Part shown: one piece after another, positions 42,690 to 53,352 of the stretch
Numbering within the stretch: the first letter of the stretch is position 1
Layout of the letters: each line of letters starts with the position of its first letter
Assembly: GCA_019239915.1 (NCBI GenBank)
Contig: JAFAZF010000059.1
Location: forward strand, 1-64,000
Length of the DNA stretch: 64,000 bases
Source of the DNA: Sphingomonadaceae bacterium
GTDB lineage: Bacteria > Pseudomonadota > Alphaproteobacteria > Sphingomonadales > Sphingomonadaceae
Direction of reading: 5' to 3'
Program-made: the position numbers and the translations under genes
Notes under the pieces: generated by a model
The model's input: only the letters and a program-made list of their open reading frames with translations
The model's database searches: none
What the model was told of the DNA's origin: nothing

Positions 42690-43567
42690 GCGAGGCCGCG
42701 CTTCCCGCTCCCGTCGCGGCCGCCGGACGCAGCCTGTGGGAGGATGCCCGCCGCCGCCTGCTCGCCAATCGTGGCGCGCGGGCGAGCCTGATCCTGCTCG
42801 GCCTGCTGGTGCTCGCCGCGCTGATCGGTCCGTGGCTCTCGCCCTATGCCTATGACCAGGTCGACAAGGCCGACATCTGGCTGCCGCCGCTCGCGCACAG
42901 CCATCTGCTCGGCACCGACGCGCTCGGCCGCGACCTGCTCTCGCGGCTGCTGATGGGACTCGCGGTCAGCCTCGCGGTCGGCGTCGTCGCGTCGGGAGTG
43001 AGCCTCGTCATCGGCGTCGCCTATGGCGCCACCGCCGGCTATCTCGGCGGGCGGATCGACGAGGCGATGATGCGCATCGTCGATATCCTCTATTCGCTGC
43101 CGTTCATCTTCTTCGTGATCCTGCTGATGGTGACGTTCGGCAAGAACTTCATCCTGCTGTTCGTCGCGATCGGCGCGGTCGAGTGGCTGACGATGGCGCG
43201 GATCGTGCGCGGCCAGACGATCGCGCTCAAGCATCGCGATTTCGTCGAGGCCGCCCGCGCGATGGGGCTGACGCCGGCGCAGATCGTCCACCGCCACATC
43301 GCACCGAACCTCTTGGGGCCGGTCGTCGTCTATGTGACGCTGACGATCCCCGGCGTGATCCTCGCCGAAAGCTTCCTCTCCTTCCTGGGATTGGGCGTGC
43401 AGGAGCCGATGACCTCGCTCGGCACGCTGATCAGCGACGGCGCGCGCGACATGGAGCTCGCGCCCTGGCTGCTGCTCTTCCCGTCACTGGCGATGGCGCT
43501 GACGCTGATGGCGTTCAACTTCGTCGGCGACGGCCTCCGTGACGCGCTCGATCCCCGCGAGCGATGA
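42686..43567 (+). CDS. oppC: Peptide ABC transporter permease OppC/DppC
   Basis: A 293-residue permease. It carries the OppC N-terminal signature HLLGTDALGRDLLSRLLMG and the EAA loop HRDFVEAARAMGLTPAQIVHRHIAPNL, plus ILAESFLSFLGLGVQEP. Together with the preceding permease it forms the membrane channel. It overlaps the next gene's start by 4 nt (ATGA), keeping permeases and binding protein coupled. Confidence 0.9.
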   Translation: MSEAALPAPVAAAGRSLWEDARRRLLANRGARASLILLGLLVLAALIGPWLSPYAYDQVDKADIWLPPLAHSHLLGTDALGRDLLSRLLMGLAVSLAVGVVASGVSLVIGVAYGATAGYLGGRIDEAMMRIVDILYSLPFIFFVILLMVTFGKNFILLFVAIGAVEWLTMARIVRGQTIALKHRDFVEAARAMGLTPAQIVHRHIAPNLLGPVVVYVTLTIPGVILAESFLSFLGLGVQEPMTSLGTLISDGARDMELAPWLLLFPSLAMALTLMAFNFVGDGLRDALDPRER

Positions 43568-45288
43568 ACTCCACGAAACCGACCAATCCGTTCGTGTCGA
43601 GCGAAGTCGAGACACGTGATCGAGGGGCGGCGTTTGCCGCACGTTCCTCGACTTCGCTCGGGACGAACGGGTTTAGTTGGCGCGGCCTTGCCCATGGGCT
43701 GTTCATTCCCCTCACCCTCCTCCTCGCCGCCTGCGGGCATAGCGGCGGCGGCGGGCGCACGCCCTGCCCCGCCGGCAAGCTATGCCTCGAGGCGGGGAAC
43801 GGCGCCGAGGTCGAGAGCCTCGATCCGCCCAAGACGCAGCTCACCACCGAAGCGACGGTGCTCTACGATCTGTTCGCCGGCCTCACCACGCTCGACGCGG
43901 ACGGCACCGCCATGCCCGGAATGGCGACACGCTGGGAGACCTCGCCCGACGGGCTGACCTGGACCTTCCACCTGCGCGATGCGCACTGGTCGGACGGCAT
44001 GCCGGTCACGGCGCAGGATTTCGTGTTCGCGTTCCGGCGGCTGGTCGATCCGCACACTGCCTCGCCTTATGCCTGGCTGCTCGCGGTGCTGGTCAACGGC
44101 GAGGCGGTCACCGCCGGCAAGGCGGCGCCCGAAACGCTCGGCGCGGCCGCGCCCGATCCGCGCACGCTGGTGCTGCACCTCACCCATCCCGCGCCCTATC
44201 TGCCGCTGCTGCTCGACAATACGAGCGCCGTGCCGGTTCCGGAGCATGTCGTGCGGCGCTGGGGCGATGCCTGGACGCAGCCCGGCCACATGGTCTCCAA
44301 CGGCCCCTATCAGCTTGCGAGCTGGGCGCTCAACGATCGGCTCGTGCTCGTCCGCAACCCGCGATATTACGGCAATGCGCAGGTCTGCTTCGATCAAATC
44401 GCCTACCGTCCGATCTCGGACACGATCGCCGCGGAGCGCGCGGTCGGGACGGGCGAACTCGATCTCAACATCGCGTTCGCGTCCAACCGGGTGAACTATC
44501 TGCGCCGCAGGCTGCCGGGCTATGTCCACGCCAACCCGGTGTTCGCGACCGCCTATATCGCGCTCAGCTCGCATGTTCGTGCGTTCGCCGACCCGCGCGT
44601 GCGCGTGGCGCTTTCGATCGCGATCGACCGCGACTTCATCGCCGGCAAGCTGCTGCGCGCCGGCCAGCGCCCAGCCTACGCTTTCGTGCCGCCGGGCATC
44701 GCCAACTATCCCGGTCTGCCGCGCGCCGCTTGGGCCGACTGGCCGCTGTCGTTCCGCGACGCGGTGGCACGCGAGCTGCTGCGACGCGCCGGCATCGACG
44801 CCGCGCACCCGCTGCGCCTCGAATTCAAATATTCGAACGCCGGGGAACGGATCATCTGGCCGGCGCTGCAATCGGACTGGCGCGCGATCGGGGTGCGGCT
44901 CGATCTCGCGCCCGAGGAGGGGCAGATCCTTTACGCCGATCTCGTCGCGCGCAATTTCGAGGCGGCGAGCGCGGCATGGTTCGTCGACTTCAACGATGCG
45001 ATCAGCTTCCTGCGCATCCTCTCGTCGGGCGGCGGCGCCCAGAACTATAGCGACTATCACAGCGCGCGCTTCGATGCGCTGATCGCCGCCTCCGACGAGG
45101 AGCGCGACATCGGCCGCCGCGCGCGGCTGCTGGTCGAGGCCGAGCGCGTCGCGATGGCCGACGCCGCGATCCTCCCGCTTTACGTCTACAGCGGCCGCAA
45201 CCTCGTCGATCCCGACATCAGCGGCTGGCGCGACAATCCTGCGGACTATCATCCCAAGCGCTTCCTGTGCCGGCGGGGGGTTCGCTGA
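43564..45288 (+). CDS. oppA: Peptide-binding lipoprotein OppA with repeat-encoded N-terminal extension
   Basis: A 574-residue extracytoplasmic binding protein of SBP family 5 (GLTTLDADGTAMPGMATRWETSPDGLTWTFHLRDAHWSDGMPVTAQDFVF, then DRLVLVRNPRYYG). The lipoprotein signal GLFIPLTLLLAACG has its Cys at about residue 57, unusually far in. Residues 9-36 are the translation of repeat copy A2. No ATG, GTG or TTG lies in frame between the repeat and the signal, so translation must run through it from ATG 43564 (coupled to oppC) or GTG at codon 11. Whether Sec accepts the long acidic n-region is an open question. Confidence 0.88.
   Translation: MNSTKPTNPFVSSEVETRDRGAAFAARSSTSLGTNGFSWRGLAHGLFIPLTLLLAACGHSGGGGRTPCPAGKLCLEAGNGAEVESLDPPKTQLTTEATVLYDLFAGLTTLDADGTAMPGMATRWETSPDGLTWTFHLRDAHWSDGMPVTAQDFVFAFRRLVDPHTASPYAWLLAVLVNGEAVTAGKAAPETLGAAAPDPRTLVLHLTHPAPYLPLLLDNTSAVPVPEHVVRRWGDAWTQPGHMVSNGPYQLASWALNDRLVLVRNPRYYGNAQVCFDQIAYRPISDTIAAERAVGTGELDLNIAFASNRVNYLRRRLPGYVHANPVFATAYIALSSHVRAFADPRVRVALSIAIDRDFIAGKLLRAGQRPAYAFVPPGIANYPGLPRAAWADWPLSFRDAVARELLRRAGIDAAHPLRLEFKYSNAGERIIWPALQSDWRAIGVRLDLAPEEGQILYADLVARNFEAASAAWFVDFNDAISFLRILSSGGGAQNYSDYHSARFDALIAASDEERDIGRRARLLVEAERVAMADAAILPLYVYSGRNLVDPDISGWRDNPADYHPKRFLCRRGVR
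43588..43671. repeat. Family A palindrome, copy A2, inside the oppA coding sequence
   Basis: CCGTTCGTGTCGAGCGAAGT and ACTTCGCTCGGGACGAACGG are near-perfect inverted arms (22 of 24 positions pair over the full arms). The repeat length of 84 bp keeps the reading frame open, and it encodes residues 9-36 of the lipoprotein precursor. Confidence 0.85.
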
Positions 45289-45300
45289 TTTTGCGTCTTT

Positions 45301-45404
45301 CCCGTTCGTGGTGAGGAGAGACTGAGCGCAGGCGAAGGCTCGTCTCGAACCACGGCGACCCTTCGAGACGGCACTTCGACAGGCTCAGTGCCTCAGGGCG
45401 AACG
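45301..45404. repeat. Family A palindrome, copy A6
   Basis: CCCGTTCGTGGTGAGGAGAG at the left and CCTCAGGGCGAACGG at the right, with CTTCGAGACGG inside. It lies between the convergent oppA and oppDF genes, 13 bp after the oppA stop. Confidence 0.65.
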
Positions 45405-45431
45405 GCGGAGATGGATCGACACAAAACGGCT

Positions 45432-47255
<1,824 letters not shown>

Positions 47256-47323
47256 GGCCGGGTGCCGGTTTCAACGCTGAAATGCGGATGTGACATGGAT
47301 CGGGTAGCCACAACCAGCATCGT

Positions 47324-47408
47324 CCCGTTCGTGCTGAGCGAAGTCGAAGCACGTGAGGCAGCCGGACCGTTCGCGGCACGTCCTTCGACTGCGCTCAGGA
47401 CGAACGGG
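47324..47408. repeat. Family A palindrome, copy A3
   Basis: CCCGTTCGTGCTGAGCGAAG and CTGCGCTCAGGACGAACGGG are inverted arms of the same kind as copy A2. It occupies the divergent gap between the fused ATPase and the TonB receptor, so it must sit in or near both promoters. Confidence 0.8.
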
Positions 47409-47429
47409 TGAGTGGGGATAGGCGGGGTG

Positions 47430-50126
47430 ATGAGTTTGCGTGCGTGGTGCTGGGTGGTCGGCCTGTCCCTGCTGTCCTTGCCGGCCGCCCTCGCCGCGCA
47501 GACCGCCGCGCCGCCGGCCTCGTCCAGCAAGGGCAAGACACAATCCCAGAGCTATGACGATGACGACAATGAGGACATCGTCGTCACCGCACGCAAACTG
47601 CCGCAGCGCGGTGCGGTGGTCGGCGACATCCCGCCCGAGGAACAGCTCTCGCCCGCGGATATCCGATCCTACGGCGTCAGCTCGGTCACCGATCTGCTCG
47701 CCGAACTCGCGCCCGAGACGCAGAGCGATCGCGGCCGCGGCGGCGAGGCGCCGGTGGTGCTGCTCAACGGGCGGCGCATCTCGAGCCTCGCGGAGATCCG
47801 CGACATCCCGACCGAGGCGATCCAGCGCGTCGACATCCTGCCCGAGGAAGTCGGCCTCAAATATGGCTTCACGGCCAACCAGCGCGTCGTCAACATCGTG
47901 CTCCGCCGCCGTTTCCGCTCGATCACCGGCGAGCTCGACGGCGGCTTCGCGACCGAGGGCGACGGCGCCAATGGCGAGGTGCAGGGCGACATGCTGCGTA
48001 TTCGTGGAGACGGCCGCGCCCAGCTCGATCTGAAGTACAGCCAAGCCGCGCAGCTGCTCGACAGCGACCGCAACATCGTCGAGCAGGGCATTCCCGGCAG
48101 CGCCGTTCCCACCGGGCTCGCGTCCGACCGCACGCTCAAGCCGGCGACGCGCGAGTTCACCGCCAACAGCGTCTACAACCGCGTCATCCTCGGCGGCGTC
48201 TCGGCGACGGTGAATGCGAACGTCGACGTCAGCGATAGCGACGGGCTCCAGGGGCTGCCGCTCGCGAAGCTGACGCTGCCCGCCGGCAACCCGTTCTCGA
48301 CTTCGCCCGACGACGTCACGATCCGCCGCTATCTCGGCGGCGATCCGCTCACCCAGCATATTGGCACGGTCACGGCACACCTCGGCACGACGCTCAACGG
48401 CAATGCCGGCAAGTGGATGTGGACCTTCACCGGCACCTACGATCACAGCGACACGCGCACGACGACGGCGACGGGCTTCGACCTCAGTGCCGTCCAGGCC
48501 GGACTAAACGCCAACGATCCTGCGACCAATCCATTCGGTCCGCTGAGCGGGCCGAGCCTGTTCGACAAGGCGCATGCGCGCTCGGACACCGGTGAGGTCG
48601 CCATCGTCGCCAACGGCCCGCTGTTCGACCTGCCCGGCGGACCGGTTTCGACGACGCTCAAGGCCGGCGTGACGCTGTCCGGCTTCCACTCCAATTCGAT
48701 GCGCGCAGGCATCGACACGCTCAGCGACCTCTCCCGCACCGACGGCAACGGGCAGCTCAACCTCGACGTGCCGATCACCAGCCGCAAGACGCATTTCCTC
48801 GACGCGATCGGCAATCTCTCGGCCAATCTCAACCTCGCGGTCGACCATCTCTCCGACTTCGGCACGCTCAAGACGCTCGGCTACGGCTTCACCTGGTCAC
48901 CGCACGATGCCGTCACGCTGATCGGATCGGCGACGCACGACCATGCCGCACCGACCGTGCAGCAGCTCGGCAACCCGCTGATCGTCACGCCGGACGTGCG
49001 CGTCTACGATGCGGTGCGCGGCGAGACCGTCGACGTGACGCAGATCAACGGCGGCACCGGCTCGCTCAAGGCCGACAGCCGGCGCGTCTACAAGCTCGGC
49101 CTGACGATCAAGCCGCACATCAAGCAGGACCTCACGCTCACCGCCAACTTCGTCTCCAGCCGGATCCGCAACGCGATCGCGACGCTGCCCGAGCCGACCG
49201 CAGCGATCGAGGATGCCTTTCCCGATCGCTTCATGCGCGACGCCGACGGCGACCTCGCGGAAGTCGACGCGCGGCCGGTCAATTTCGCGCGCGAGAATCG
49301 CGAGGAGCTGCGCTGGGGGATCAACTTTTCGCAGCCGCTCAAGAGCAAGTATAATCCCGCGCTGGCGGACGCGATGCGGCAGCGCTTCGAGCAACTTCGC
49401 GCGCAAGCCGCCGCGCGTGCCGCCGCCAACGGCCAGGCGCCAAGCGGTGGCGGGGGCGGTGGCGGGGGCGGGGGCGGGGGCGGGGGCGGTGGCGGTGGCG
49501 GTGGACCCAACGCCAATGACGGGCCGCCGGGCAACACCGGCGGCGATCGCCTTGACGGCGGTGGCGGACGCGTCGGTGGCCGCGGCGGGTTCGGCGGCGG
49601 CGGTGGTGGGCGTGCCGGCGGGCGCGGCGGCGCGCAGAACAGCGGGCGGCTGATGATCGCGGTCTACCACACCGTTTATTTCCGCGACGACGTGATGATC
49701 CGGCCGGGCGTGCCGAAGCTCGATCTGCTCAACGGCGACACGATCGGCGCCAATGGCGGCCAGCCGCGTCACCAAGTCGAGCTCCAGCTCGGCTATTCGA
49801 ACAACGGCCTCGGGCTGCGGCTTTCCGGCCAGTGGCAGAGCGGCACGACGGTGACGGGCGCCGCCGGATCGCCGACCGGCGACCTGCGCTTCTCACCGCT
49901 CGCCACCGCCAATCTGCGCCTCTTCGCGAACCTCCAGCAGATCGGCAGCCTCGCCAAGCACGCTTGGGCGCGCGGCGCGCGGATCACGTTTGCCGTCACC
50001 AACCTCGCCGACAGCCGGCAGCGCGTCCGCGACGCCACCGGCGCGACGCCGCTGCGCTACCAGCCCGATCTGCTCGATCCGTTCGGCCGGACGGTGAAGA
50101 TCAGCGTGCGAAAATTGTTCTTCTGA
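47430..50126 (+). CDS. TonB-dependent receptor with polyglycine insertion
   Basis: An 898-residue receptor. Leader CWVVGLSLLSLPAALAAQ, an acidic stretch then a TonB-box-like DIVVTARKLP, a plug domain (DIRSYGVSSVTDLLAELAPETQS, APVVLLNGRRISSLAEIRDIPTEAIQRVDILP) and a barrel ending VKISVRKLFF. Between about residues 650 and 740 is a low-complexity block with 20 consecutive Gly (49446-49505) followed by more Gly/Arg-rich sequence, probably an extracellular loop. ATG 47430 is preferred over GTG 47412. The ligand is unknown; position after the Opp genes suggests peptides. Confidence 0.83.
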   Translation: MSLRAWCWVVGLSLLSLPAALAAQTAAPPASSSKGKTQSQSYDDDDNEDIVVTARKLPQRGAVVGDIPPEEQLSPADIRSYGVSSVTDLLAELAPETQSDRGRGGEAPVVLLNGRRISSLAEIRDIPTEAIQRVDILPEEVGLKYGFTANQRVVNIVLRRRFRSITGELDGGFATEGDGANGEVQGDMLRIRGDGRAQLDLKYSQAAQLLDSDRNIVEQGIPGSAVPTGLASDRTLKPATREFTANSVYNRVILGGVSATVNANVDVSDSDGLQGLPLAKLTLPAGNPFSTSPDDVTIRRYLGGDPLTQHIGTVTAHLGTTLNGNAGKWMWTFTGTYDHSDTRTTTATGFDLSAVQAGLNANDPATNPFGPLSGPSLFDKAHARSDTGEVAIVANGPLFDLPGGPVSTTLKAGVTLSGFHSNSMRAGIDTLSDLSRTDGNGQLNLDVPITSRKTHFLDAIGNLSANLNLAVDHLSDFGTLKTLGYGFTWSPHDAVTLIGSATHDHAAPTVQQLGNPLIVTPDVRVYDAVRGETVDVTQINGGTGSLKADSRRVYKLGLTIKPHIKQDLTLTANFVSSRIRNAIATLPEPTAAIEDAFPDRFMRDADGDLAEVDARPVNFARENREELRWGINFSQPLKSKYNPALADAMRQRFEQLRAQAAARAAANGQAPSGGGGGGGGGGGGGGGGGGGGPNANDGPPGNTGGDRLDGGGGRVGGRGGFGGGGGGRAGGRGGAQNSGRLMIAVYHTVYFRDDVMIRPGVPKLDLLNGDTIGANGGQPRHQVELQLGYSNNGLGLRLSGQWQSGTTVTGAAGSPTGDLRFSPLATANLRLFANLQQIGSLAKHAWARGARITFAVTNLADSRQRVRDATGATPLRYQPDLLDPFGRTVKISVRKLFF
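49446..49505 (+). repeat. Polyglycine-encoding simple repeat
   Basis: Twenty successive glycine codons, mostly alternating GGC with GGG or GGT, including five tandem GGGGGC units. Such GC-rich tracts are prone to slippage in steps of three or six, changing loop length without breaking the frame. Confidence 0.85.
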
Positions 50127-50142
50127 AGCTCAGCCGAGAACC

Positions 50143-50220
50143 CGTGCTCCGGCGAAAGCCGGAGCCGAGGGCAACGAGAGCAGCGCAAGCGGCTCTGGGT
50201 TCCTGCTTTCGCAGGAACAC
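50143..50220. repeat. Family B palindrome, copy B5 (mixed arms)
   Basis: Left arm GTGCTCCGGCGAAAGCCGGA is of the B1 type, right arm TTCCTGCTTTCGCAGGAACA of the B3 type. Each forms its own hairpin. It follows the TonB receptor stop by 17 bp, in a convergent gap. Confidence 0.75.
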
Positions 50221-50229
50221 CGGAATCTG

Positions 50230-50637
50230 TCAGTCCGGCCCATCCCGTCCCGCATCGTCAAACCGCGGCAGATCGTCGCCCGGTTCGGCCCAGGGGATCG
50301 CGCTCGCCATCCAGATGTGGAAGCCGGGCGGCACCGCGGCGGGATCGTCGAGCGATGCGATGGTGACGTCGATCCGCCCCGGCTGATGGACGACTTGGAT
50401 GGTAAGTGGCGTGCCGCAGCAGCGCGCGAACTGGCGCACGCCATGGTCGACGAGCGAGATCGCGCCAATTTGCTCGGCGCCCTGCTCGATCAGGAAATCG
50501 CCGATCGGCACGGTCCCGAACACCAGTGCCGGTGCGCCCGCGACCTTCTGGCACAGCCGGCAGTGGCACCAGCCGGTGTCGACGGGTGTGCTCGCAAGCC
50601 GGTAGCGCACCCGGCCGCAGGCGCAGCCGCCCCTCAT
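50230..50637 (-). CDS. GFA-family (glutathione-dependent formaldehyde-activating-like) zinc protein
   Basis: A 135-residue protein with the CENP-V/GFA zinc pattern: C-x-C in GGCACGRVRYR, the C-H-C-x-x-C segment GWCHCRLCQKVAGAP, and a later FARCCGTPL. The fold binds two zinc ions. Most GFA-like proteins are not true formaldehyde-activating enzymes, and the substrate is unknown. ATG 50637 begins exactly at the conserved domain; the longer frame to 50742 is repeat-derived. Confidence 0.83.
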   Translation of the reverse strand: MRGGCACGRVRYRLASTPVDTGWCHCRLCQKVAGAPALVFGTVPIGDFLIEQGAEQIGAISLVDHGVRQFARCCGTPLTIQVVHQPGRIDVTIASLDDPAAVPPGFHIWMASAIPWAEPGDDLPRFDDAGRDGPD

Positions 50638-50672
50638 GTCAAGCGCCCGAGGTGCAGCGCCGCCCCAAGAGC

Positions 50673-50771
50673 CGCTCCCTGAAAGGGTGGAGTTTGGGGT
50701 GGGCGGATATGCGGCGAGACGTCCGCCTCGATAACAAACCATCCCCGGCCCCTCCCTCGCAGGGAGGGGAA
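50673..50771. repeat. Family C palindrome, copy C3
   Basis: GCTCCCTGAAAGGGTGGAGT at the left and GGCCCCTCCCTCGCAGGGAG at the right are diverged inverted arms. It lies between the GFA gene start and the phosphatase stop. Confidence 0.5.
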
Positions 50772-50793
50772 ATCAAGCGCGGACGCCGCCACG

Positions 50794-51597
50794 TCACCTG
50801 AGCGCTGGCGCGATGAGCGCGGCGGCATAGTCCCACAATGCCGGGCTCGCCGCCGCGATCATGCCGGCGCGGCGTTCGGTTACGCGATAGGCGCCGCCGT
50901 CGAGATAGGCGACGCGGCCGCCCGCCTCCTCGAGGAACAGCGCGCCGGGCGCATGATCCCAGGGCAGCGTCCGCCAGAACAGCGCGATGTCGTTCTCGCC
51001 GAGCGCGACGCGCGGATATTGTTCGGCGGCGCAGCCCGGCACCGGCACCTCGGCAAGCTTGCCCGCCACCGCCGCAGCGACGAGCGGCCGCTTGGCCTCC
51101 GGCAGATATTTGGTCGCGAGCGCGGCGACCGGCGGTTCTCCACCGCTCGCTGGCGTTCCAACGCGCGCACCGTCGACGAACGCGCCGCCGCCCAGCGCGG
51201 CGTGGCACATCCGCTTGCGCACCGGATCGTAGACCCAGCCCGCCTGCACGACGCCGCCTTCGGCCAGCGCGACCATGATCCCGAACGCGCCCTCGCCCGC
51301 GGCGAAATTGGACGTGCCGTCGAGCGGGTCGACGATCCAGACGACACCGTCACCGAGCGTTTCGATCAGGCGCTCGTCGGCGGCGCACGCCTCCTCGCCG
51401 ACGACGCGGCTGCCCGGCAGCAGCACCGGCAGCCGCGCGGTGAACAGCGCTTCCGATTCGCGATCGACGATCGTCACCGGATCGTCCGGGCCCTTCTGCA
51501 TCACTTCGTCGGCCGCGAGCCGGCGATGGCGCGGCATCATGATCGTCTCCGCCACCTCGCGCATCATCGCGGCGACGGGATCGTGGAGGGGATGCAT
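50794..51597 (-). CDS. Inositol monophosphatase-family enzyme
   Basis: A 267-residue Mg2+-dependent phosphatase. Motif 1 Glu is in VVGEEACA, motif 2 is WIVDPLDGTSNFAAG (the D-P-x-D-G-T signature), and motif 3 is PWDHAPGALFLEEAGG. Family members act on inositol phosphates, histidinol phosphate or phosphoadenosine phosphate; which one cannot be decided by eye. It is transcribed downstream of argJ on the same strand, separated by repeat A5. Neighbouring argJ makes a histidinol-phosphatase role conceivable but unproven. Confidence 0.85.
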   Translation of the reverse strand: MHPLHDPVAAMMREVAETIMMPRHRRLAADEVMQKGPDDPVTIVDRESEALFTARLPVLLPGSRVVGEEACAADERLIETLGDGVVWIVDPLDGTSNFAAGEGAFGIMVALAEGGVVQAGWVYDPVRKRMCHAALGGGAFVDGARVGTPASGGEPPVAALATKYLPEAKRPLVAAAVAGKLAEVPVPGCAAEQYPRVALGENDIALFWRTLPWDHAPGALFLEEAGGRVAYLDGGAYRVTERRAGMIAAASPALWDYAAALIAPALR

Positions 51598-51610
51598 CAG
51601 CTTGTCTCGT

Positions 51611-51704
51611 TTCCTTCGCTTCGAGCAGATGGTGGAGCCTGTCGAGACCCGCGGTCGAGAAACCGGGGCTCTCGGCCGGTTCTCGACAAGCTCGAACCGA
51701 ACGG
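51611..51704. repeat. Family A palindrome, copy A5
   Basis: TTCGCTTCGAGCAGATGGTG at the left and GGTTCTCGACAAGCTCGAAC at the right, then CGAACGG. Same sub-type as A4. It fills the gap between argJ and the phosphatase gene. Confidence 0.65.
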
Positions 51705-51724
51705 AAGAGGGAGTGCGGTGATTA

Positions 51725-52951
51725 TCAGCTCCGATAATCGGCGTTGATCGAGATGTAGCCGTGGGTGAGATCGCAGGTCCACACCGTGGCGCGCCCTTCG
51801 CCCAACCCGAGATCGACGCCGATCTCGATCTCCTGACCTTTGAGGTGCGCGGCAACCGGTGCCTCGTCATAACCGTCGACGGCGAGACCGCCTTCCGCCA
51901 CCTGGGTGGCGCCGAAGCGGATCGCGAGCTTGTCGCGCTCGGCGGGCTCGCCGGCCTTGCCGACCGCCATGACGACGCGGCCCCAATTGGCGTCCTCGCC
52001 GGCGATCGCAGTCTTGACCAACGGCGAGTTGGCGATGCTGAGGCCGACACGCCGCGCGCTCTCATCGGAAACCGCTCCCTCGACCGTCACCGCGATGAAC
52101 TTGGAGGCGCCCTCGCCATCGCGCACGACGAGATGCGCGAGCCGGCGGCAGACATCGGTCAGCGCGGCGGCGAAGGCGTCGGCGCCGGGGCTGTCCTCAT
52201 CCTCGATCGGCGCGTTGCCCGCGCGGCCGGTGGCGAAGGCGAGCACCGTGTCCGAGGTCGACGTGTCGCTGTCCACGGTGATGCAGGAGAAGGTCGCCGC
52301 ATTCGCGGCGTTGAGCGCGCGCTGGAGGACTCCGGGCGCGACGGCCGCGTCCGTGAAGACGAAGCCGAGCATCGTCGCCATGTCCGGCGCGATCATGCCC
52401 GATCCCTTGATGATGCCGACGATGCGGATCCGCTTGCCGTCCACGATCGCGGTCGCCGCGGTCCCCTTGGGGAAGGTGTCCGTGGTCGAGATGGCGCGCG
52501 CGGCCTCCTGCCACGACGCTTCCGGCGCCCGCAGCACCGCGTCGATCCCCGCCTCGGCCTTGTCGATCGGCAGCGGCACGCCGATGACGCCGGTCGATGC
52601 GACGAACACGTCCGACGGCGCGCAGCCGGTCGCCTGTGCGACACGCGCCGCTATCGCCTCCACCGCGGCGCGGCCGCGATGGCCGGTGAAGGCGTTGCTG
52701 TTGCCCGCATTGACCACCAAGGCCCGCGCCCGCCCCAGCGGCAGCGCGGCCCGGCACCATTCCACCTCGGGCGACGGGCATTTGGATTGCGTCGTCACGC
52801 CCGCGACGACCGTTCCCTCGTCGAGCGCCACGAAGGTGAGATCGCAGCGATCCCAATCCTTGTACCGCGCCCGCGCGATGGCGAGCCGCACGCCGGCAAC
52901 GGGCGGCAGCGCTGGAAAGAGGATCGCAAGCGGGGAGACGGCATCGGACAT
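51725..52951 (-). CDS. argJ: Bifunctional glutamate N-acetyltransferase/amino-acid acetyltransferase ArgJ
   Basis: A 408-residue ornithine acetyltransferase of arginine synthesis. It transfers the acetyl group from N-acetylornithine to glutamate. The autocleavage site is IKGSGMIAPDMATMLGF, where Thr193 becomes the N-terminal nucleophile of the beta chain. TTQSKCPSPEVEWCR, NAGNSNAFTG and the C-terminal DLTHGYISINADYRS are family hallmarks. It is divergent from the toxin-antitoxin pair. Confidence 0.95.
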   Translation of the reverse strand: MSDAVSPLAILFPALPPVAGVRLAIARARYKDWDRCDLTFVALDEGTVVAGVTTQSKCPSPEVEWCRAALPLGRARALVVNAGNSNAFTGHRGRAAVEAIAARVAQATGCAPSDVFVASTGVIGVPLPIDKAEAGIDAVLRAPEASWQEAARAISTTDTFPKGTAATAIVDGKRIRIVGIIKGSGMIAPDMATMLGFVFTDAAVAPGVLQRALNAANAATFSCITVDSDTSTSDTVLAFATGRAGNAPIEDEDSPGADAFAAALTDVCRRLAHLVVRDGEGASKFIAVTVEGAVSDESARRVGLSIANSPLVKTAIAGEDANWGRVVMAVGKAGEPAERDKLAIRFGATQVAEGGLAVDGYDEAPVAAHLKGQEIEIGVDLGLGEGRATVWTCDLTHGYISINADYRS

Positions 52952-52999
52952 GGGCGCGGCTATAGGTGCGGAAGATGCGCTGCGCTATGCTCCAACATC

Positions 53000-53020
53000 T
53001 TGACCAAGCTACTTGGCCAA
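53000..53020 (+). promoter_or_regulatory. Likely autoregulatory operator of the toxin-antitoxin pair
   Basis: TTGACCAAG (53000-53008), CTA, CTTGGCCAA (53012-53020) form an inverted repeat with one mismatch. TTGACC can serve as -35 with CAGATT at 53023-53028 as a weak -10 (17-nt spacing). The antitoxin ATG follows at 53035, as expected for a site bound by the antitoxin-toxin complex. Confidence 0.6.
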
Positions 53021-53034
53021 GGCAGATTTGTGGC

Positions 53035-53352
53035 ATGACCAAGCGTGAAAAGATCGGCAAGGCGAAGACGGTCAACATCGGTGAGGCGAAGACGCGGCTT
53101 TCCGAGCTGGTCGCAGCGGCGCTGCGCGGCGAGGAGGTCGTACTCGCGAAGGCGGGAGCGCCGCAGGTTCGCCTCGTGCCCGTCGAGGAAGCACGCGAGG
53201 CGGAACTCCAGAAGATCGCGGCAAAGCGGATGGCTGCATTCGGAATGTGGAAGGAAGCGCTTGAAGGCTATGATCTGAGCATCGAAGCGCTCAAGGCGGA
53301 TCGCGTCGACGAAGACGAACGGTTGAGGCGCAAGTTTGGATTATCTGATTGA
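53035..53352 (+). CDS. Phd/YefM-family antitoxin
   Basis: A 105-residue protein. The N-terminal DNA-binding part TVNIGEAKTRLSELVAAALRGEEVVLAKAGAPQVRLVPV is the Phd/YefM fold, and the C-terminal tail is charged and probably folds on the toxin. A basic leader MTKREKIGKAK precedes it. ATG 53035 follows the palindromic operator. The end overlaps the toxin start by 17 nt. Confidence 0.85.
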   Translation: MTKREKIGKAKTVNIGEAKTRLSELVAAALRGEEVVLAKAGAPQVRLVPVEEAREAELQKIAAKRMAAFGMWKEALEGYDLSIEALKADRVDEDERLRRKFGLSD

